Positions 6,498-11,418 of a stretch of DNA of 11,418 nucleotides are shown piece by piece (within the stretch, counting starts at the first letter, position 1; every line of letters starts with the position of its first letter). The position numbers and the translations under genes were made by a program. Source of the stretch: an uncultured Anaerotignum sp. (GTDB lineage: Bacteria > Bacillota > Clostridia > Lachnospirales > Anaerotignaceae); assembly GCF_934277605.1 (NCBI RefSeq), contig NZ_CAKQVD010000059.1:1-11418 (forward strand), read 5' to 3'. The notes beneath the pieces are model-generated. The model worked only from the letters and a program-made list of their open reading frames with translations. It had not been told where the DNA came from and searched no databases.

Positions 6498-8618
6498 TTA
6501 CTTTTCAGCCACATCTTTTGTAATCGTAACGGTCTTTGCCACCTCGTTCCACACCACTGCCGCCTGCAGTTCATCCGCCACAAAGCGCACAGGCACATAG
6601 GTGCGTCCGTCAATAATCATCGGTGCAACGCCATATTTCTCCAAGGTTTTCCCGATTCTCATTCTGATTTCCTTGCCGTCAATCACAAGGATAACCTCTT
6701 TCGCCGCCTCATTCCATTTCACTTCGCCGCCAAGGGCCTCTGTGATGAAGCGAATCGGAACCAGTGTGCGATTATTTCTAATCACAGGTGCAGCGTCCTT
6801 TTGAGAAACCGCACCATCGGAAATCAGCAGCCTACTGCCAATCTGCATTTGCACAACCGTCTGCCTTGTCTCCTGCTTGGAAGGTGCAGACTCGGAAGCA
6901 ACCTCCTTGAACACAGCCTCGATTTCCACCTTGGATGCAGGCATGGTAAACGTAAATTTGCCGTCGCCCTTATCCTTCAGCTTCATTTCCTTGCCGTTTT
7001 TATCCAAAACAGTCAGCTTATCCAGAGCATAGCCCTTTTTCGGCACAACGGTAATCGTCACACGCTCGCCCTCTGCTGCGTTTTTGGGGCTGATGCTCAC
7101 AGAGCCGTTTTCGCTCTTGCTTGGCGCAGAAACCGCATATTCGGGTGTGCTGCTGCTCGATTTTTTGCCTCTCCACTGCGCTGTAATCCTCATATCCTCT
7201 GCGGGCATAGTTGCGGGAACCGCAGGACTCCAGCCTGCGAAGGTATAGCCGTCCTTTGTCGGAGCCGCAGGAGCAGTGATTGCTGTGCCGTAATCCTGCG
7301 TGATAGGTGCAACTGTACTGCCGCCATCTGTATCAAAGGTAATGGTATATTGGTTGATTTTCCACTGTGCCGTTAAAGTCAGCCCTGCTGTCACAGGAGT
7401 ATCAAAGTTATACGGTGTTCCGCCGTTAAACCACCCATCGAAAGAATATCCTTCTCTTGTAGGAGTGAAATTTTCCGCCTTCTGCCCCTTAACAACCTTC
7501 TTTGTATCCAAAACATTGTCGCCATCTTTAAAGGTCACAGGAAACGTAGCACTATCGGCAATCGTGCCGTTATTCGTCAGCGTACCGTTAAACGTGCCAC
7601 CGCTGATGGTACCACCTGCTTCATTCGTTACCGCACCGTTAAATGCGCCACCTCTGATGGCACCTTCGTTATCCACATTTCCCTTAAATGTGCCACCTCT
7701 GATGGTACCACCTGCTTTATTCGTTACCGCACCGTTAAATGTGCCACCGTTAATAGTAGTCCCTGTTGACACATACATTGCATCTGAATCATGGTTTCTC
7801 AGAGCCGTGCAATCGGTAATCTGCACGTTTTCAATGGTAAGGGTGTTCGCCCAATAATGACTATATATACCGCCACCATTTAATGCCTTACAGCCTTGAA
7901 TTTTTGCATCCCCCGACAGCCTGGTAGTCCCTCCGTTGTAAATACCGCCGCCATAAAGCCTGTTAGCCGTACAGCCCACAATGCTGCCGCCGCTCATGTT
8001 GAATGTGCCGCCGCTGGATTTGCCGTCTTGCACAACCACACCGCCGCCACTTGCAGTTGTGGCAGTGCAGCCCACAATGCTTCCGCCGCTCATGCTGAAT
8101 GTGCCGCCGTCTTGCACAGCCACACCGCCGCCTGCAACTGCCGTACAACCCACAATGCTGCCGCCGCTCATGCTGAATGTGCCGCCGCCTTGTACAAACA
8201 CACCGCCGCCTGCACCTGCCGTTTTGGCCTTCCCACCGGTAATCACGCCACCATTGACGGTTTGCGTTCCGTTTGTTTCATTCCACTCCCACAGACCTTC
8301 TGTGTTAGGTGCGAACTTGTGAGATGTATCGGAGTTGCTGTCCTCCAGTGTCAGCTTGCCGCCACCTTCCACCTGAATCACTCTTTTGCCACCTTTCATG
8401 TTCAGCACATGGCCGTTCAGGTCAAGCGTAACCGTGCTGTTGATTACCAATGTTTCGTTGATATCAATGTTGCCTCCCAGTTGGATGGTGTCAGCACTGC
8501 CCAGTGCGTTTTTCAATCCGTTCTCATCATTAACTGTTGTCCCCGCAAATGCCACCGTCGGCAGCAATGTCAGCATCATGCAGCAGGTCAGCAGGATGCT
8601 CAAAAATCGTTTTCTCAT
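6498..8618 (-). CDS. Secreted modular surface protein: beta-helix repeats, InlB-like repeats, CuAO-N1-like C-terminus
   Basis: This exported protein of 706 residues starts with a signal peptide (RKR, hydrophobic core, VAFA-G cleavage near residue 25). Residues 30-355 look like a right-handed parallel beta-helix with two repeat sets: SMSGGSIVGCTA-type rungs with GGG[IV] turns (about 130-270), then GG[TA]F[NK]G units (about 291-355). Two InlB/Flg_new-type repeats follow (about 360-420 and 424-482, each with GY-F-GW and ending in TAQW). A divergent InlB-like module lies at about 493-572. A paired copper-amine-oxidase N-terminal-like module (PF07833 type; NNRTLVPIRFITEALGG and DGRTYVPVRFVADELQA) lies at about 587-702. 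No LPXTG, SLH or choline-binding anchor is visible, so attachment probably uses the C-terminal module or is absent. A role in adhesion or the envelope is inferred. The ATG at 8618 has AGGAGGG seven bases upstream; an adjacent TTG at 8621 is spaced worse. Confidence 0.85.
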   Translation of the reverse strand: MRKRFLSILLTCCMMLTLLPTVAFAGTTVNDENGLKNALGSADTIQLGGNIDINETLVINSTVTLDLNGHVLNMKGGKRVIQVEGGGKLTLEDSNSDTSHKFAPNTEGLWEWNETNGTQTVNGGVITGGKAKTAGAGGGVFVQGGGTFSMSGGSIVGCTAVAGGGVAVQDGGTFSMSGGSIVGCTATTASGGGVVVQDGKSSGGTFNMSGGSIVGCTANRLYGGGIYNGGTTRLSGDAKIQGCKALNGGGIYSHYWANTLTIENVQITDCTALRNHDSDAMYVSTGTTINGGTFNGAVTNKAGGTIRGGTFKGNVDNEGAIRGGAFNGAVTNEAGGTISGGTFNGTLTNNGTIADSATFPVTFKDGDNVLDTKKVVKGQKAENFTPTREGYSFDGWFNGGTPYNFDTPVTAGLTLTAQWKINQYTITFDTDGGSTVAPITQDYGTAITAPAAPTKDGYTFAGWSPAVPATMPAEDMRITAQWRGKKSSSSTPEYAVSAPSKSENGSVSISPKNAAEGERVTITVVPKKGYALDKLTVLDKNGKEMKLKDKGDGKFTFTMPASKVEIEAVFKEVASESAPSKQETRQTVVQMQIGSRLLISDGAVSQKDAAPVIRNNRTLVPIRFITEALGGEVKWNEAAKEVILVIDGKEIRMRIGKTLEKYGVAPMIIDGRTYVPVRFVADELQAAVVWNEVAKTVTITKDVAEK
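7605..7756 (-). repeat. 96-bp direct repeat inside the surface-protein gene (GGTFNG units)
   Basis: GATGGTACCACCTGCT recurs at 7605-7620 and 7701-7716, a 96-bp period equal to 32 codons, and the similarity runs on through TTCGTTACCGCACCGTTAAATG. In protein terms it holds two of the roughly 16-residue GG[TA]F[NK]G units (phenylalanines at about residues 294, 311, 326 and 343). Confidence 0.75.
7969..8220 (-). repeat. Three tandem 78/96-bp in-frame repeats in the surface-protein gene
   Basis: Units begin at 7969, 8065 and 8143 and share CCCACAATGCT[GT]CCGCCGCTCAT and AATGTGCCGCCG. The 8065 and 8143 units are 78 bp apart (26 codons). The first is 18 bp longer and encodes an extra KSSGG-containing segment. 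Each encodes a GGTF[SN]MSGGSIVGCTA rung of the beta-helix. All lengths are multiples of three, so gain or loss of units would keep the frame. Confidence 0.85.
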
Positions 8619-8657
8619 CAAAAATCCCTCCTTTGTTTGAATGTTGTTCCTGCTTTT

Positions 8658-8686
8658 ACGATATCACATCCGCACCCATTCCACAA
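8658..8686 (-). promoter_or_regulatory. Possible promoter of the surface-protein gene
   Basis: On the minus strand TTGTGG (8686-8681), a 17-base spacer and TATCGT (8663-8658) preceded by TGA form a possible extended -10 promoter. It would give a leader of about 33 bases before the ATG at 8618. The -35 match is weak (three of six). Confidence 0.35.
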
Positions 8687-8742
8687 GAAAAAATTTCGTA
8701 AAAACGTTGATTTTTAAATGTTCTTCGCCCCCTCCGCTACAC

Positions 8743-8775
8743 AAAAAAGGGAGTCTTTTTCAAGGCTCCCCCTTT
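8743..8775 (-). terminator. Hairpin terminator of the pdaB-like gene (repeat copy 2)
   Basis: On the minus strand GGGGGAG, a 12-base loop and CTCCC are followed by six T residues, directly after the pdaB-like stop codon. It should insulate the surface-protein gene downstream on the same strand from the deacetylase transcript. Confidence 0.8.
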
Positions 8776-8788
8776 CTTATGCTTTCTT
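8743..8788. repeat. 46-bp terminator repeat, copy 2
   Basis: This is the counterpart of 6448-6493, with the 12-base loop TCTTTTTCAAGG inverted relative to copy 1. Its right end (8776-8788, AAGAAAGCATAAG on the minus strand) encodes the last Lys-Lys-Ala and stop of the deacetylase. In copy 1 the same bases are non-coding. Confidence 0.85.
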
Positions 8789-9556
8789 CAAAATCTGCCG
8801 CCCCTCATGGTCAATCTCAAAGCTCCCCCGATGAATCAGCTCGGAAATCGGCACAATTTCAAAGCCCTTTTCCTTGATTCCCTTGAGAATGGTATCCAAA
8901 ACCTCGGGTGTGTATTTCGCATCATTGTGAAACAGTATGATAGAGCCGTTGCCTAAGTGCTTGTGTCCCAACACCTGCTTTATCTCTGCCTCCGCCCCCT
9001 GCTCCTTCCAATCCAGACTGTCCACATCCCACTGAATGGTATAATACCCATTTTCCTCCGCCGTTTCAATCACATGGTTATCATATTCCCCAAAGGGCGC
9101 ACGAAACAGCTCCATCTCCCTGCCTGTCAGCTTTTTCACATTTGCGTGGCATTTTTGCAGCTCCTGTGTGATTTCCTCCGCAGAAATTTGGCTCATGTGG
9201 GGATGGGTTGCGGAATGGTTACCCAAATCATGCCCCTCTGCCGCAATTTTTTTGACCTCCTCCGGATATTTTTCCACCCAATAGCCACAAAGGAAAAAGG
9301 TTGCCTTTACGTCATTTTCCTTCAAAATCTGCAGCAGCCTATCCGTATCATCGGCTCCCCAAGCCGCATCAAAGCTGACGGAAACCTGTGGCTTGTCGGT
9401 CTGCACGCAATAAATCGGCAGCCTTCTTTCCCCCTGCGCAACAGCCCTTTTGGCAGCCGGCGGCACGCTCGCCAAGGCCGCTGTCAAAACCAACACCCCA
9501 AGCACACCGCCAAGCACCCGCCTTCTTGTGATATGTATTCGTTTCCAAAGCCTCAT
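8777..9556 (-). CDS. PdaB-like polysaccharide deacetylase (CE4/NodB family)
   Basis: This protein of 259 residues has an N-terminal signal anchor (RRR then hydrophobic residues about 14-31) and a NodB-homology domain from about 57 to 240, so it likely acts outside the membrane. Visible CE4 motifs are SFDAAWG (Asp63), NHSATHPH (His114, His118), RAPFGEYDN (Arg152), DVDSLDW (177-183) and ILFHND (His210). These suggest metal-dependent removal of acetyl groups from an N-acetylated glycan such as peptidoglycan. Motif 1 lacks the second Asp of TFDD and has an AWG form resembling the PdaB/YlxY group linked to sporulation. Whether that group is active on peptidoglycan is not settled by sequence. The start at 9556 is chosen because GGGAGGG lies five bases upstream; the frame extends ten codons further to a TTG with no good ribosome site. 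Its stop lies inside the terminator repeat. Confidence 0.85.
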   Translation of the reverse strand: MRLWKRIHITRRRVLGGVLGVLVLTAALASVPPAAKRAVAQGERRLPIYCVQTDKPQVSVSFDAAWGADDTDRLLQILKENDVKATFFLCGYWVEKYPEEVKKIAAEGHDLGNHSATHPHMSQISAEEITQELQKCHANVKKLTGREMELFRAPFGEYDNHVIETAEENGYYTIQWDVDSLDWKEQGAEAEIKQVLGHKHLGNGSIILFHNDAKYTPEVLDTILKGIKEKGFEIVPISELIHRGSFEIDHEGRQILKKA

Positions 9557-9715
9557 AAAATCCCTCCCGGTTGTCATCTCTAACAATATATTTCCAAAGG
9601 GATGAAATCAGAATCGACTTTTTCTCTCTCCTCCCCCAAAAATTCGTTTCCTGCGGATGAAAGCCATCAAAGCGGGAAATCTGCAATATTCTCTCAAGGA
9701 GCGGCTCTGCGGGCT

Positions 9716-9743
9716 TGTCAATTCCGCTGAAAAATGCTAAAAT
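9716..9743 (+). promoter_or_regulatory. Sigma-A promoter of the thiamine-binding/HAD operon
   Basis: TTGTCA (9716-9721), a 16-base spacer and TAAAAT (9738-9743) preceded by TGC form an extended -10 promoter. The start would be near 9750, leaving a leader of about 38 bases, too short for a TPP riboswitch; none of that riboswitch's conserved CUGAGA-type sequence is visible. AGGAGG (9774-9779) lies eight bases before the ATG at 9788. Confidence 0.65.
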
Positions 9744-9787
9744 TTTTTCTATCGGCAGGAATACAAGCCGAAAAGGAGGAATGTTTT

Positions 9788-10081
9788 ATGTATACAACAA
9801 GCATTGCAATTCAAATTTTACCGGATGTTTCCGATATCAAACAGGTTTGTGCCATCGTGGATGAGGTCATTGCATATATCAAAAGCACCGGCTGTCATTA
9901 TGAGGTTGGCCCATTTGAAACCGTAGTGGAGGGCGATTTTGAAACGCTTATGGAAATCATCAAGCGCTGTCAGGAAATTCCTCTGGAGCAGGGCGCTCCC
10001 TCTACAAAGGCGTATGTAAAAATCTTCCATAACCCCACAGGCGTACTGACGATTGATGAAAAAATCGGCAAATACAGATAA
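9788..10081 (+). CDS. MTH1187/YqgV-family thiamine-binding protein
   Basis: This small soluble protein of 97 residues matches the MTH1187/YqgV (former DUF77, thiamin-BP) ferredoxin-like family in length and pattern. It has an N-terminal beta strand (TTSIAIQILP), a helix from about residue 15, the signature GPFETVVEGDFETLMEIIKRCQE (split around residues 41-63), and a C-terminal strand and helix with VKIF and LTIDEKIGKY. Members related to the YkoF domain bind thiamine or its pyrimidine moiety, usually as small oligomers, and are thought to act in thiamine sensing or salvage. The ATG at 9788 is set by an AGGAGG eight bases upstream. The next gene starts 18 bases after its stop, so the two are very probably co-transcribed. 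Ligand identity is inferred from family only. Confidence 0.85.
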   Translation: MYTTSIAIQILPDVSDIKQVCAIVDEVIAYIKSTGCHYEVGPFETVVEGDFETLMEIIKRCQEIPLEQGAPSTKAYVKIFHNPTGVLTIDEKIGKYR

Positions 10082-10099
10082 AGAAAAGGAATTTTAGGT

Positions 10100-10738
10100 A
10101 TGAAGTATATTATTTTTGATTTAGACGGCACTCTCATTGATTCCATGCCAACATGGCATGGCACCGGCGCAGCCTTTCTGGAAAAGCACGGCATCGCAAT
10201 CCCCGAGGATATCCACGATATCGTAAAAAAACAGACACTCTATCAAACAGCGGAATATTTCAGGCGTGATTTAGGCGTTCCGTTCACCGCACAGCAGATT
10301 GTGGATGAAATCACCTCCTATGTGGTGGAGGCCTATCGGCACACCATTCCCCTGCGCCCCTCCGCAAAGGAATATCTGGAGGCCATGGCGAAAAAGGGCG
10401 TAAGGATGTGTATTCTTACCGCCTCCGAGGCAGGCTATATTCAGCCCGCATTAGACCGCTTGGATATCCGCAAATATTTCGACTATATCCTGACCTGCAC
10501 CGAGCTGGGTGTCTATAAGGAGGACGGCAAGGCCTTCCTTGTTGCGATGGAAAAGCTGGGCGGCACCTTGGCGGAAACCGCTGTATTCGAGGATGCCCTC
10601 TATGCTGTCAAAGGGGCAAAGGCAGCAGGCTTTGAGGTATATGCCGTTTTGGATGATGCTTTCAGAGGGCAGAAGGATATTGCGCAAATCAAGGCTCTTG
10701 CAGACCGCTCCTTCCATGATTATAAGGAATTGCTGTAA
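10100..10738 (+). CDS. HAD-superfamily phosphatase, subfamily IA (beta-phosphoglucomutase-like)
   Basis: This protein of 212 residues has a full haloacid dehalogenase motif set. Motif I is FDLDGTLID, with the nucleophile Asp7 and acid/base Asp9. Motif II is CILTAS, with Thr107. Motif III has a lysine in GVYKEDGKAF (probably Lys140), and motif IV has Glu164-Asp165 in VFEDALYAV. An alpha-helical cap lies at about residues 15-80 between motifs I and II. It should be a cytoplasmic Mg-dependent phosphomonoesterase of the Gph/PGMB type; the substrate cannot be read from sequence. The ATG at 10100 follows AAGGA nine bases upstream. It is co-transcribed with the thiamine-binding protein 18 bases upstream, so a phosphorylated thiamine precursor or thiamine monophosphate is a reasonable guess but not shown. 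A hairpin terminator follows the stop. Confidence 0.85.
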   Translation: MKYIIFDLDGTLIDSMPTWHGTGAAFLEKHGIAIPEDIHDIVKKQTLYQTAEYFRRDLGVPFTAQQIVDEITSYVVEAYRHTIPLRPSAKEYLEAMAKKGVRMCILTASEAGYIQPALDRLDIRKYFDYILTCTELGVYKEDGKAFLVAMEKLGGTLAETAVFEDALYAVKGAKAAGFEVYAVLDDAFRGQKDIAQIKALADRSFHDYKELL

Positions 10739-10744
10739 AACAAG

Positions 10745-10784
10745 AAAAGGACGCTTCCCATTTCACAGGAAACGCCCTTTTTTT
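10745..10784 (+). terminator. Terminator between the HAD gene and the convergent galT-like gene
   Basis: The arms AAAAGGACGCTTCC (10745-10758) and GGAAACGCCCTTTT (10768-10781) pair over 14 positions with two mismatches around a nine-base loop. Seven T residues follow on the plus strand (10778-10784), giving a good terminator for the HAD operon. The right end overlaps the stop codon of the convergent gene, whose transcript could use the same hairpin in reverse with a shorter T tract. Confidence 0.8.
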
Positions 10785-11418
10785 ATTTCTCGTTTTCTTC
10801 CATTCGATAATATTCCGCCGCACTTTCGGGGCTGACCATGCAGATAAAGCAATCGGTTGCAAATTCAAAGCCCGCAAAGCCGCCAAGCCTTGGCAAAATC
10901 TCAATATGCCAATGAAAATCCGTATTCCTCGGGCCATCCATCACGCAGATGTTATAGCCGATGTCCTCTCGGATTCGTGTAACCCGTTGCAGCAGGCCTT
11001 GCAAAAGCACCGCCAAATCCTTCCGCTGTGCTCGGTTCATTTCGCCAAAATCCCGCTGGTGTACCTTCGGGGCAAGCCAAAGCTCATAAGCAAAGCGTCC
11101 CGCATAGGGCGTGATGGCAAGGAAATGCTCTGTCTCTGCCACAACACGCTTGCCCTGCGCCTTTTCATAGGCAAGCATTTTGCAGAAAAGGCAATCCTCC
11201 CCCTGCATTTTTTCTGCCATGGCCGCCGCTCGTCGGGGAATAATCGGCAAACCCACCACCTGCCAATGTGAATGGTGCATGCTCATCCCTGCGGATGGGC
11301 CGCAATTTTTAAAAATCTGCACATACTGCGTTTCCGCCTTTTTCCGAAACACATTCAGCCGTTCCTGCAGCACCTGAAGCACACTTTCGATTTGCGGTGC
11401 ATCAAAGGTATCAATTGT
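10783..11418 (-). CDS. galT: GalT-family nucleotidylyltransferase (HIT superfamily), C-terminal part, cut by window end
   Basis: The frame is open to the last base of the window, so only the last 211 or so residues are seen and the start lies outside. The visible part resembles the C-terminal half of bacterial galactose-1-phosphate uridylyltransferases, which swap UMP between UDP-glucose and galactose-1-phosphate in the Leloir pathway. Near its start is NCGPSAGMSMHHSHWQVVGLP, with the HxHxQ element that carries the catalytic histidine in this family (the motif is HSHWQ). A CLFC pair that may bind zinc follows, then APKVHQRDF and FHWHIEILPRLGGFAGFE, the second HxH segment. The residues TFD and QYVQIFKN upstream also fit the family. 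The GTG at 11382 is an internal valine, not a start. Related HIT proteins such as ADP-glucose phosphorylase-like enzymes cannot be excluded without the N-terminus. Confidence 0.75.
   Translation of the reverse strand, partial: TIDTFDAPQIESVLQVLQERLNVFRKKAETQYVQIFKNCGPSAGMSMHHSHWQVVGLPIIPRRAAAMAEKMQGEDCLFCKMLAYEKAQGKRVVAETEHFLAITPYAGRFAYELWLAPKVHQRDFGEMNRAQRKDLAVLLQGLLQRVTRIREDIGYNICVMDGPRNTDFHWHIEILPRLGGFAGFEFATDCFICMVSPESAAEYYRMEENEK

Noticed and set aside
7896..8717. Long open frame of 273 codons on the plus strand, antisense to the surface-protein gene, rich in His, Ala and Cys
   Set aside because: It follows from the GCC/GGC-rich repeats read backwards. It spans the signal peptide, ribosome site and promoter of the real gene, has no ribosome site of its own, and is compositionally odd.
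9369..9686. Minus-strand open frame of 105 codons overlapping the start of the pdaB-like gene
   Set aside because: It overlaps the signal-anchor coding region of the deacetylase in another frame and shows no family-like features or ribosome site.
9590..9787. Possible TPP riboswitch upstream of the thiamine-binding gene
   Set aside because: The promoter at 9716-9743 leaves only about 38 bases of leader, and no conserved TPP aptamer sequences are visible.
11380..11382. GTG as the start codon of the galT-like gene
   Set aside because: The frame stays open to the window end and encodes residues that fit the GalT family, and there is no ribosome site before this GTG, so it is an internal valine.

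Overview
The window looks like chromosomal DNA from a Gram-positive, low-to-mid-GC Bacillota, most likely class Clostridia. This rests on strong AGGAGG-type ribosome binding sites, sigma-A-like TTGACA/TATAAT promoters with 16-17 bp spacers, an LtaS-type envelope enzyme, a PdaB-like (sporulation-associated) deacetylase, and a secreted protein combining InlB-type repeats with a copper-amine-oxidase N-terminal-like module, a combination typical of Clostridia. I cannot name genus or species.

Layout. (1) Positions 76-4289, minus strand: a two-gene operon for a type IIA topoisomerase, B subunit (ParE-like) first and A subunit (ParC-like) 11 bases after it. (2) A 245-bp divergent intergenic region (4290-4534) has recognisable promoters for both sides. 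(3) 4535-6433, plus: a membrane-anchored LtaS-family sulfatase-fold phosphoglycerol transferase. (4) 6498-8618, minus: a large secreted modular surface protein (beta-helix repeats, InlB-like repeats, CuAO-N1-like C-terminus). (5) 8777-9556, minus: a PdaB-like polysaccharide deacetylase. (6) 9788-10738, plus: a two-gene operon of an MTH1187/YqgV-type thiamine-binding protein and a HAD phosphatase. (7) 10783 to the window end, minus: the C-terminal part of a GalT-family (HIT superfamily) nucleotidylyltransferase, cut by the window edge.

The middle block (3-5) is envelope-directed: polymer synthesis, a surface protein, and a glycan deacetylase. The rest is housekeeping or small-molecule metabolism. 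No RNA genes, CRISPR arrays, transposases, phage genes or recognisable defence systems are visible, and I see no convincing undescribed multi-gene system. The most unusual DNA-level observation is a pair of equal-length 46-bp terminator repeats flanking the surface-protein gene, identical except for one base and a loop that is exactly inverted between copies. This hints that the gene was inserted next to, or shares ancestry with, the pdaB terminator.
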